In this document: positions 18,459-26,162 of the stretch, in pieces
How positions within the stretch are numbered: the stretch's first letter is position 1
Layout: each line of letters begins with the position of its first letter
NCBI GenBank assembly: GCA_030055525.1
Contig: JASFYJ010000004.1
Location: 21,103 to 85,102 of the forward strand
Direction: 5' to 3'
Length of the DNA: 64,000 nt
Source: Archaeoglobales archaeon
GTDB lineage: Archaea > Halobacteriota > Archaeoglobi > Archaeoglobales > Archaeoglobaceae
Translations under genes and position numbers: made by a program
The notes under the pieces: generated by a model
What the model saw: only the letters and a program-made list of their open reading frames with translations
Database searches by the model: none
Told to the model about the DNA's origin: nothing

Positions 18459-20089
18459 GGGCGGCAATACTTGACGGTTACGTTGATGAACCCTCCTGTT
18501 TGGGAGTTCCACCTTACTTGGCTCCATATCCGAGATACGTATATGGAATGTTAAAATCCCTTAAAGTCCAGCCGGAATATTTAACAATAGATCAACTGAG
18601 AGAAGATCCAAGAATTAGAAGCAAGCTGAAAGGTTATGACATATTAATAATCATCGGCGGAATTGCTGTTCCTGGAAAATATATTGGAGGTAATCCACTA
18701 GAAAAGAACGAAATTTTTTCACTAAACTTGGCGAAGAAAAACATCCTAGCTGGCCCACTTGTTGTTGAGCTTACGAAAAAAGAGCTTGAACTTCTTAAAG
18801 ATGTAAACATCCAACCTCTAAACTTTCCATTCGAAAAGGAACTTTTTGATCTTCTTTGCAGAATTTTAAATTGTAAAGCTAATTTCGATGTAGACAAGTT
18901 CTCCTACTTGGGGGCTGAGGTTGTAAAGCAACATCCAGATTTTCCAAATGTAATATGCGAGATCGAAACATACAGGGGATGCTACTGGGGAAGATGTTCG
19001 TTTTGCATCGAAAGATTTCAAGGTTTTTGGATGAGGGATGCTGAGAACGTTGTAAAAGAGATTAGCCTTCTTTACGAAAACGGAGTAAGGTATTTCCGTC
19101 TAGGTAGACAAACAGACTTCTACACATATTTAGCAGATTTTAGCAAAGAGGTACCAAAACCTAATCCTGAATCGATCAAAAACTTCCATAGAGCTATATG
19201 GGAAAAATGTCCTAAAATAAAAACGCTCCATCTTGACAACGTGAACCCCAAAACAATTGCAGAGTATCCTGAAGAGGCGCAGGAGATCACAAAAACGATC
19301 GTTTTGTATCAAACTCCAGGAAACGTGGCTGCTATGGGTTTAGAAAGTGCAGATGAAAAGGTGATTGAGAAGAACTCGCTATGTGCAGATGTTGAAGATG
19401 TGCTGAAGGCTATCGAACTTATAAACCGATACGGTGCAGGTACAGGCTATAACGGCCTGCCCTACTTTTTGCCTGGGATAAATTTTGTTATAGGGCTAAG
19501 GGGAGAATCGAAAGAGACCTTTGAAAAAAATATAGAATTTTTAAGATATTTGATGGAAAAAAATCTACTCGTAAGAAGGATCAACTTAAGGCAAGTAAAG
19601 ATATTCCCAAACACTCCGATGGAAAAAGTCGGCTATTCAATTCTGAAAAAACATAAAAACTACTTTAAATACTTCAAAAAAGTTGTTAGAGAAGAGATCG
19701 ACCATGAAATGCTAAAAAAGGTTGTTCCGAAAAATAGAAAACTTACAGATTTGAGAGTTGAAATCAGTGGGGAGATCAGCTACGCAAGGCAGCTCGCCAC
19801 TTATCCTCTACTCGTCGGTATTATAGGCAAATATGAAAAAAATTCCTTCATCGATGCTAGAGTTGTGGATTATGGTTACAGAAGTCTTACAGCTGTGAAA
19901 ATACCGTTAGATCCAAATAAAGCAACTTTTGAGGAACTTAGAGCTATATTCGGAGAAAAAGCAAAAGAAATCCTGCTAAATCGTCCATATAGAGATTTAG
20001 GGAGTATAAAAGAAATTGTTGGAAATGAAGCTGAGCAATTTTTTGAGCACTCAAGCGAATATGATTCAAATGTAAATAAAAAAAATTAG
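18455..20089 (+). CDS. Radical SAM protein with C-terminal helix-hairpin-helix
   Basis: A 544-residue archaeal radical SAM enzyme. An N-terminal B12-binding-like domain (YDILIIIGGIAVPGKYIGG) is followed by the cluster motif YRGCYWGRCSFC near residues 169-180 and a TIM-barrel core; the C-terminal 60 residues (LDPNKATFEELRAIFGEKAKEILLNRPYRDLG) form a helix-hairpin-helix, a fold that binds DNA or RNA backbone. This suggests a nucleic-acid-linked substrate, perhaps tRNA modification, but that is inference. Its ATG overlaps the previous stop. Family occurs widely in archaea without an assigned reaction. Confidence 0.85.
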   Translation: MRAAILDGYVDEPSCLGVPPYLAPYPRYVYGMLKSLKVQPEYLTIDQLREDPRIRSKLKGYDILIIIGGIAVPGKYIGGNPLEKNEIFSLNLAKKNILAGPLVVELTKKELELLKDVNIQPLNFPFEKELFDLLCRILNCKANFDVDKFSYLGAEVVKQHPDFPNVICEIETYRGCYWGRCSFCIERFQGFWMRDAENVVKEISLLYENGVRYFRLGRQTDFYTYLADFSKEVPKPNPESIKNFHRAIWEKCPKIKTLHLDNVNPKTIAEYPEEAQEITKTIVLYQTPGNVAAMGLESADEKVIEKNSLCADVEDVLKAIELINRYGAGTGYNGLPYFLPGINFVIGLRGESKETFEKNIEFLRYLMEKNLLVRRINLRQVKIFPNTPMEKVGYSILKKHKNYFKYFKKVVREEIDHEMLKKVVPKNRKLTDLRVEISGEISYARQLATYPLLVGIIGKYEKNSFIDARVVDYGYRSLTAVKIPLDPNKATFEELRAIFGEKAKEILLNRPYRDLGSIKEIVGNEAEQFFEHSSEYDSNVNKKN

Positions 20090-20129
20090 AAATGGAAAAG
20101 GATTTAAGGAGAAAGTCCGTGCAGATAAT

Positions 20130-21350
20130 ATGAACGTATTTGAGAAGTTTCTCGCCTCCTCTCCCATATTTAAAAATCGGGATGTACTGAGGCATAGTTA
20201 TACTCCGGAGAACTTACCTCACAGAGGGGAACAAATTGAGCAGTTAGCAATCCTTCTCTCTCCAGCTTTAAAGGGTGGATTACCGTCAAATATCTTTATC
20301 TATGGCAAAACTGGAACCGGAAAGACGGCTACTGTAAAATTTGTAACAAACCAGTTGATCGAATTTAGTAAAAAATTAAGTTCAAATGTTTCTGTGCACT
20401 ACATAAACTGCGAAATTATAGATACTGCTTATAGGGTTCTTGCAAGCATAGCCAAGGGCTTGGGTAAGAACATCCCAATGACCGGCTGGCCTACAGATCA
20501 AGTTTATGAAGAAGTCTGCAAGACAATAGATGAATCTAACACAAAACTTATAATAGTGCTTGATGAAATCGACAAACTGGCCAAAAAAGCTGAAGAAGCT
20601 TTATATAGCCTGACTAGAATCAATTCAGATTTAAAGAAGGCGAAGGTTAGCCTGATAGGTATTACAAATAACTTGAAGTTCAAAAGTTTTTTGGATGCTA
20701 GAGTTATAAGTGCTCTAAGTGAAGAAGAACTAGTTTTTCCTCCATACAACGCTGAACAACTTGAAGATATCTTAAGACAAAGAGCTGAACTCGCATTCAA
20801 CAAAGATGTTATTGAAGATGGAGTGATTGAGCTCTGTGCAGCTATAGCTGCACAAGAACATGGGGATGCAAGAAAAGCACTGGATCTTCTAAGAGTGAGT
20901 GCAGAGATCGCAGAAAGGGAAGGAGCGAATAAGGTTAAAGTAGAACACGTTAAGATGGCAATTAAAAAAATTGAAGCTGATTACGTGGCAGAAACAGTTA
21001 AAACTCTTCCAATTCACACAAAAATCTTGCTTTACGGAATGATACTGTTATCAGAAAACCAGGATAAATTTACTACCGGGGAGATATACTTGATCTACAG
21101 AAAACTCTGCAGCAAAATAAGCATAACCCCGTTAACGCAAAGAAGGATAAGCGACCTTATCTCTGAACTCGACATGCTAGGTATCGTGAACTCCGTAGTA
21201 ATCTCCAAAGGTAGATATGGAAGAACGAGGGAGGTAAATATTGAGGCTGATCTAAGCTCAATAAAAACGGTTTTAGATGAGGATTACCGACTTAAGGAAC
21301 TTAAGAACTACGAAAACGAACTTAAAAGACTAGTTAAACTTTTGGTTTAG
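20130..21350 (+). CDS. cdc6: Cdc6/Orc1 replication initiator
   Basis: A 406-residue AAA+ initiator with a C-terminal winged helix, which binds origin recognition boxes and loads MCM. Visible motifs: YTPENLPHRGEQIEQLA, Walker A GKTGTGKTATVKFV near residue 60, Walker B IIVLDEIDKL, sensor 1 LIGITNNL, sensor 2 within HGDARKALDLLRVSAEIA, then the winged-helix region from about residue 300. Length is typical. No origin recognition box repeats are recognisable in the 40-bp gap upstream or in the degenerate stretch downstream, so this copy may not lie next to an origin. Confidence 0.95.
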   Translation: MNVFEKFLASSPIFKNRDVLRHSYTPENLPHRGEQIEQLAILLSPALKGGLPSNIFIYGKTGTGKTATVKFVTNQLIEFSKKLSSNVSVHYINCEIIDTAYRVLASIAKGLGKNIPMTGWPTDQVYEEVCKTIDESNTKLIIVLDEIDKLAKKAEEALYSLTRINSDLKKAKVSLIGITNNLKFKSFLDARVISALSEEELVFPPYNAEQLEDILRQRAELAFNKDVIEDGVIELCAAIAAQEHGDARKALDLLRVSAEIAEREGANKVKVEHVKMAIKKIEADYVAETVKTLPIHTKILLYGMILLSENQDKFTTGEIYLIYRKLCSKISITPLTQRRISDLISELDMLGIVNSVVISKGRYGRTREVNIEADLSSIKTVLDEDYRLKELKNYENELKRLVKLLV

Positions 21351-21393
21351 GAAAGTATATCAAAAAATCCGAAATTTTCAACAGCTATACCTT

Positions 21394-22090
21394 CTATAAC
21401 TTTCCGCAAGCTTTTTTACAATTTAAAGTCCCAATCCTCTCCGCCACTTGTTGTACCTTTCTCAAACAACCCTCCCTATGACTTCCTTCAATCTGTATAG
21501 TCTCCAGTTCTTTTCTATAACAGATTCTAACCCTTTTATTCGCGGTATAAGCTTGTTTCTTTAATTTTTCCAATGCTCTCTCTGCCTTCATCAGCTATTT
21601 CAAGGTAAGAAATGGATTCAAGTGAAAATATTCAAGACATCGTACCTTAAAAAGCTGCTCAATAAAGCTAAATACTCGTTCGGCAATTCTATTCTGCAAT
21701 TCTGCTCTGTACGAAACATCTTTGTAGGTTACTAACTACTGTTTGCCATCTTATAATACCTCATTTCGAACATCAACTCAAAAGTAACACTTTACTAGAC
21801 CTAACCTTACAAGCAAAGGTGATCGGGATTTTTAGTTTTATGAAAAAGTCTTTACGACTCAATCGACGATTTTGTTAACGTCTTCGAGGTAATAATAGTT
21901 CAGAGGATCGAAAAGATCTCTCATGAGTTCCTTAACAAAAGATGAATCAAAACCTGGTCTCTGGCTGTATATACGATCCTACTTTGCTGAATTTACTATC
22001 ACAACCGCAACCAGAAGTTCGTCCACAACCTTTTTCCAGCCTATCGTCGTTAGCATAGAAATGGTCAGACAAGCATTTCTAAATTTAAAC
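21394..22090 (-). pseudogene. Decayed coding remnant, possibly a transposase
   Basis: About 700 bp without an intact gene. One minus-strand frame keeps protein-like stretches separated by stop codons: ACLTISMLTTIGWKKVVDEL, QRPGFDSSFVKELMRDLFDP, SYRAELQNRIAERVFSFIEQ and a last 65-codon segment (MKAERALEKLKKQAYTANK). This pattern suits a gene inactivated by point mutation. The basic, helical composition and isolation between cdc6 and moaE suggest an insertion-sequence transposase, but I recognise no DDE motif and see no terminal inverted repeats. Confidence 0.35.
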
Positions 22091-22096
22091 TGAAGG

Positions 22097-22774
22097 TCAT
22101 TGTATCTTGAACTCTTTATCATGAACCCACACTTCAAATTCGTCGAAAACTTCCTTTTTCCAGATCGGAAGTTCCGATTTCATGTTCTCAACAGCCTCCA
22201 TTAGTGCGTTCCAGATATCTTTTCGATGTCTACCCATCACAACTATGTAAACTATGTCCTCCTTAGCTTCAAGCGCGCCAGTTTTGTGATAAATTTTTAC
22301 TTTCACATCAAACTTCTGCCAAATTTTATCTTCGATGTCTCTAATCGCCCTTTCAAGCGCCTCCTCATAAGCCTCGTACTCCATCCTTTTTACAACCTTG
22401 CCTTCAGAAATCTTTCTAACGAATCCTACGAAAATTCCGATAGCTCCGCAATAATCAGAGAACTCATCATTTTTTAGCTTTTTGATTATCGATTTCAAAC
22501 TCTCTAAGTTCTTTGCTTTTTCTAGATCTTCTATTTTTTTAACCTTTTTGACCTCTATTCCAACCTCAGCTCCATCGAAGCCTATCAAAGCAGCATATTC
22601 AAATCCGAGATCGCATAGAAATTCAAGAAAGTTTTTGAGTTCAAAAAGAGGAGTTCGAATTCTCAAATTATCTGAAATTATCTCACATTCTTCGTCATCC
22701 TTCCAGATTTCGACGAATTTTCCATCGAGCTTAGATTTTAGTTCCTTCCAGTTCTCCGGTATAAATATCTTCAT
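22097..22774 (-). CDS. moaE: MoaE-like molybdopterin synthase large subunit with N-terminal extension
   Basis: A 225-residue protein whose C-terminal 120 residues are MoaE: GAIGIFVGFVRKISEGKVVKRMEYEAYEEAL, then VYIVVMGRHRKDIWNALMEAVENMKSELPIWKKEVF with the conserved lysine pair. MoaE with MoaD adds the dithiolene sulfurs of molybdopterin. About 105 residues precede this core; they are acidic with one predicted alpha/beta unit (LEFLCDLGFEYAALIGFDGAEVGIEVKK) and match no domain I recognise. No moaD is adjacent. It is directly followed upstream by the phosphoesterase gene, with no gap between them, so the two are probably one transcript. Confidence 0.83.
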   Translation of the reverse strand: MKIFIPENWKELKSKLDGKFVEIWKDDEECEIISDNLRIRTPLFELKNFLEFLCDLGFEYAALIGFDGAEVGIEVKKVKKIEDLEKAKNLESLKSIIKKLKNDEFSDYCGAIGIFVGFVRKISEGKVVKRMEYEAYEEALERAIRDIEDKIWQKFDVKVKIYHKTGALEAKEDIVYIVVMGRHRKDIWNALMEAVENMKSELPIWKKEVFDEFEVWVHDKEFKIQ

Positions 22775-23296
22775 TCAATGCACCCCCTTCTCCTTTATAA
22801 AATCTATACCGCATACTCTGTTTGTAGTATAGAGACGTATATCAACTCTTTTTCCGTCAACGATCAACTCAACAAAACTGCCTATAGATAAACGTGGAAA
22901 AGTCGGGCTTCCAGGAGATAACAATTTTATTCCCCTCGCATCGTCCAGCACAAATCTATGAACATGGCCAAATATCATAAAATCCACTCCAAGCTCCATG
23001 GCTTTGTATCCAACATCATGGAACTCATTCGTAAAATTTCCTTTATGTATAAGACCAAATTTTAAATTCTCCAAACTGAAGATCCTCTCCTCAGGCAATT
23101 CTTCCTTGATCTTAACTTCATCAGAATCTCCTGCAACTGCTATCAGCTCATATTCAGCGAACTTTTTATAAACTTCGTAACTTTCGAAATCTCCAGTATG
23201 TATCACTAAATCTGCGTTCTCTAGCATTTGAACTAATCTTTCCGGAATTAAAAACTTCTCAAGATGGGTGTCTCCCAGCACTAAAGCTCTTATCAT
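22775..23296 (-). CDS. YfcE-type metallophosphoesterase, divergent active site
   Basis: A 173-residue protein of the calcineurin-like YfcE/MJ0936 group. First motif GDTHLEK, second HTGDFES and the late FGHVHRFVL are intact. Two others deviate: the usual GN(C/H)D reads AGDSDE, and the GHG motif reads IHKG. Canonical family members use Asn-His there, so its metal chemistry may be altered or its substrate special. It is adjacent and co-directional with the moaE-like gene. Substrate unknown. Confidence 0.8.
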   Translation of the reverse strand: MIRALVLGDTHLEKFLIPERLVQMLENADLVIHTGDFESYEVYKKFAEYELIAVAGDSDEVKIKEELPEERIFSLENLKFGLIHKGNFTNEFHDVGYKAMELGVDFMIFGHVHRFVLDDARGIKLLSPGSPTFPRLSIGSFVELIVDGKRVDIRLYTTNRVCGIDFIKEKGVH

Positions 23297-23346
23297 CGAA
23301 AAATTTTTTCAGAAAGACTTAAAAAATTATTCTCTCAATTAGCCTG

Positions 23347-23988
23347 ATGCTAAATCTAAGCCACCTAACCAGCTATCTTACATGCCCAAGACTCAGCTAC
23401 TACAGAATAAGAAACAAAGAAGAATCTTTCACAGAGTTGCAGGCTGTAAGAGAGGTTTACATAAGTTTTAGAAGAGGTTTCGACCTTAACTGGGCTGAAA
23501 AGAGAATTGAAATTTTACACAACTTCGATGCAGAAGTATTCAAGAAGGCCGTCGATAAGATGATATTCAACAGGAAAGCTCTCGATGATTTAAGATCAAT
23601 AGACTGGGATGTCCCGGTTAGGTCGGAAAAGTTTGGAATTTCGTTCACTATCGATGAACTAGTAGAGAAGGATGGTGTTGCTCCACTTTACGTAGCTTTA
23701 AAAGCTCCAGAGAAGGATGTGTGGTTTAAGGATGCTATTAAAATTGCCGCTGCATGTATCTGCTGCAACTACAGTTTCGGATTTGTTTATTACGCATACT
23801 CTGGAGAATTGAGAATCTGCAAGCTTAACTTCGGTTTGAAAAGATCCTTTTTAAAGCTACTTGAGCGGGTTAAAATGTTAGAAAACGGATTTCTTCCGGA
23901 AAAGAAAGAAGGAGAATACTGCAAAATTTGCAAATACAAAGAGATCTGCAGTTCTCAGCCTGAAACTTTTGCATCGAAATTTTTATAA
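23347..23988 (+). CDS. Cas4-like RecB-family nuclease, stand-alone
   Basis: A 213-residue protein resembling Cas4/Dna2-type exonucleases with an iron-sulfur cluster: Cys13 in YLTCPRLSYYR, and CKICKYKEIC at residues 192-201 supply the four cluster cysteines. A possible PD-(D/E)xK core is DELVEKDGVAPLYVALKA around residues 98-115. There are no CRISPR repeats, cas1, or cas2 anywhere in the window, so a role in DNA repair or replication is as likely as CRISPR adaptation. No ribosome-binding site is seen; an AT-rich TATA-like run lies upstream. Confidence 0.68.
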   Translation: MLNLSHLTSYLTCPRLSYYRIRNKEESFTELQAVREVYISFRRGFDLNWAEKRIEILHNFDAEVFKKAVDKMIFNRKALDDLRSIDWDVPVRSEKFGISFTIDELVEKDGVAPLYVALKAPEKDVWFKDAIKIAAACICCNYSFGFVYYAYSGELRICKLNFGLKRSFLKLLERVKMLENGFLPEKKEGEYCKICKYKEICSSQPETFASKFL

Positions 23989-24276
23989 TTATTTTATAAA
24001 AAATCTTGCGGGTTCAATCCATTCACTTCTGCACTCAGGACATTTGCTTGCTTTCATATTCTCAAATTCAAAACCACATTTTTTACATCTTGGAGGTTGC
24101 ATCATCAGGGTTTTTCCTTTATGTTTCAGAACCTTAGCAGCTTTTTTGAGCATCTCATATATCTCCCTTTCCTTATCGCCCTCAATTCCGAGGGCATCAC
24201 ATATCTCTCTTGCGTTCATTGGTCTCTTCTCAAGTAGAGATATTATCTGCGAAAGCATTGAAGTAGTTAGGATCAA
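23989..24276 (-). CDS. Predicted HTH regulator with C-terminal zinc ribbon
   Basis: A 95-residue protein with an N-terminal winged-helix part (ISLLEKRPMNAREICDALGI) and a C-terminal CKKCGFEFENMKASKCPEC zinc ribbon. This architecture is an archaeal family of predicted transcription regulators. A second ATG seven codons in (MLSQIISLL) is an alternative start. A TATA-like AATTATATAATAA lies upstream at about 24308-24322 in the minus direction. It is convergent with the Cas4-like gene (stop codons adjacent). Confidence 0.8.
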   Translation of the reverse strand: MILTTSMLSQIISLLEKRPMNAREICDALGIEGDKEREIYEMLKKAAKVLKHKGKTLMMQPPRCKKCGFEFENMKASKCPECRSEWIEPARFFIK

Positions 24277-24343
24277 AGTTTAAAAGCCTTTAATTCAGAA
24301 TTATAATTAGAAATTATATAATAAACACTCCAAAATTGCTGAG

Positions 24344-25228
24344 TTAGGACCTCAAATGTATGCAATCGCCAACAAGAACGGTTTTTCCAGAAACTAAGAG
24401 TGCTCCATTTTCGTCCACATCTTCAGCTATTCCTTCTAAGATCCCCGAAGGTGTATAAATCCTCACTTTCCTACCTAAAGTTGTGCACAGTTTTCTGTAT
24501 TCTTCTAAGATCTCTCCCCAACTTTTTAACTTTAAATTTTTGAATTCTCTAGCTATCCTTGCAAAAACCTCGTTTATACTGCAAATTCCGTAATCACAAA
24601 GGCTTGCTGCATTTTCGTATTTGTTCCTAACGTTTACACCTATTCCAACTATGACTACGGGTTCTTCAAAACTACCGGAAAGTTCACAAAGTATTCCACA
24701 GACCTTTTTATCTTCTAAAAGAACATCGTTTGGCCACTTTAATTTTCCATCGACCGCTCTAGCTACAGCGACTCCAGAGATTATCGTAAATCTCTGGACT
24801 TCCTTTAAAGCTGAAGACGGGAAGGTTATACTGAAATAAAGTCCTCCGGTTTCACTCTTCCACTCTCTGCCCATTCTACCTCTCCCAGCCGTTTGCTGCT
24901 CGGCAAAAAACAGAGCAGAACTTTTGCCATGTATCCTCGCTCTCTCATTTGTAGAGTCGACGCTCTTGTAGTAGAAAACTTCGGAAACTTCCAAATTTTC
25001 AAAACTTGCTTTAGCTATTGCATATGGATTTGGATCCTTCTCAGAAATAATACAGTATCCAACTCCGGGCTTTGATGATATGCTTAAATATCTCCTCATT
25101 TTATCTATCTGTTTCCATACAGCGGTTCTACTGATACCCAATCTCCTTGCAATCTCTTCTCCGCTAGCGTATCCTTTAAGTAGTTCCAGATAAATTAAAT
25201 AATCTACCGATCTTTCAGTCAACCTCAT
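24344..25228 (-). CDS. birA: Biotin protein ligase / biotin operon repressor-like (BirA)
   Basis: A 294-residue two-domain protein: N-terminal winged helix (LLKGYASGEEIARRLGISRTAVWKQIDKM), then a biotin protein ligase catalytic domain (QQTAGRGRMGREWKSETGGLYFSI near residue 92; KLKWPNDVLLEDKKVCGILCE) and a C-terminal SH3-like cap. It attaches biotin to carboxylase or decarboxylase carrier proteins, and the DNA-binding domain implies it also represses genes. It overlaps the next gene upstream in the transcript by 14 bases, in one operon with the isomerase and reverse gyrase. Confidence 0.92.
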   Translation of the reverse strand: MRLTERSVDYLIYLELLKGYASGEEIARRLGISRTAVWKQIDKMRRYLSISSKPGVGYCIISEKDPNPYAIAKASFENLEVSEVFYYKSVDSTNERARIHGKSSALFFAEQQTAGRGRMGREWKSETGGLYFSITFPSSALKEVQRFTIISGVAVARAVDGKLKWPNDVLLEDKKVCGILCELSGSFEEPVVIVGIGVNVRNKYENAASLCDYGICSINEVFARIAREFKNLKLKSWGEILEEYRKLCTTLGRKVRIYTPSGILEGIAEDVDENGALLVSGKTVLVGDCIHLRS

Positions 25229-26162
25229 CGAAATGGCTCAGGTCTATTTTTATCTCGTCTTCAACAGCTGAGTATCCAAGCCTCTCCTTGATCACTATAT
25301 ACGCCATCTCTGGAGTTATTACACCAATCTCAGTAATTATAACATCGATGTAACTTCTTGGTGTAACATCAAATGCTGGATTCCTAACCTTAACCCCTAA
25401 ATCCAGTAGATCTTTTGGAGCTACTTCTTCTGCGTCTCTTTCTTCGATGTCTACCAGTTCACCGTACAAGGTCTTAGGGCTGAATTTGTAAGTTTCCGCT
25501 GCAACCATAAAGGGTTTTCTGGACTCCTTAGCAATCAAAGCAATCTGTGATGTTCCAATTTTGTTTATAAGTGCCCCATTCGCCGTTATCGCGTCAGCTC
25601 CAACCAATACACAATCAACGTCGTTCATAAAATACCTAACGGCAGAGTCCACTATTAAAGTAACTTCAATTCCGAGCTCTCTTAACTGTCTTGCGGTCAA
25701 TCTACCCTGCCATCTTGGACGGGATTCAGTAGCTATTACTTCGATCTTTTTTCCTTTCTCATGCGCTCTCTTCAATATCGATAAAACTGACGAGGAGTTA
25801 CAATGGGTCATTACAACAGACCCGTCTCTTATTCTTCTTTCTCCTATTTCACCTATTATTCTCTGAGCATTCTCAACCCAAGATATAAATTCTTCAGCCT
25901 TTCTTATTGCATCTTGTCTCTTCTCCTCAACAATTTTCCCGGTGTATCGCATTATGTAGCTTATTGCGTTGTAAAGACTGACTGCAGTTGGACGAGTGTT
26001 TAACAAAATTTTTGCTGCCTCCCTCATTTCATGATCGAAATTTTCGTCACTTGCTGTTTTAGCAAAATTCTTCAAAGTTAAGGCTGCAAACTTCGCAATC
26101 CTTGCAGCTCCCCTTACTTCCATATTCTTTATCTTTTCGGCAGCCTCTAAAACGTCTTTCAT
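25215..26162 (-). CDS. Ribose-1,5-bisphosphate isomerase / eIF-2B-like protein
   Basis: A 315-residue protein of the eIF-2B alpha/beta/delta family. The active-site stretches of ribose-1,5-bisphosphate isomerase are present: RGAARIAKFAALTLK at the N-terminus, THCNSSSVLS with the catalytic Cys, ESRPRWQGRLTA, and GADAITANGALINKIGTSQ with the catalytic Asp. In archaea the isomerase works between AMP phosphorylase and type III RuBisCO. Neither partner is in this window. The ATG overlaps the reverse gyrase stop as TGATG, with GAGGGAG just upstream; a GTG one codon earlier is possible. Confidence 0.85.
   Translation of the reverse strand: MKDVLEAAEKIKNMEVRGAARIAKFAALTLKNFAKTASDENFDHEMREAAKILLNTRPTAVSLYNAISYIMRYTGKIVEEKRQDAIRKAEEFISWVENAQRIIGEIGERRIRDGSVVMTHCNSSSVLSILKRAHEKGKKIEVIATESRPRWQGRLTARQLRELGIEVTLIVDSAVRYFMNDVDCVLVGADAITANGALINKIGTSQIALIAKESRKPFMVAAETYKFSPKTLYGELVDIEERDAEEVAPKDLLDLGVKVRNPAFDVTPRSYIDVIITEIGVITPEMAYIVIKERLGYSAVEDEIKIDLSHFDEVD

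Noticed and set aside
20090-21400. Replication origin next to cdc6
   Set aside because: The upstream gap is only 40 bp and no origin recognition box repeats or unusual AT-rich cluster with inverted boxes are visible on either side.
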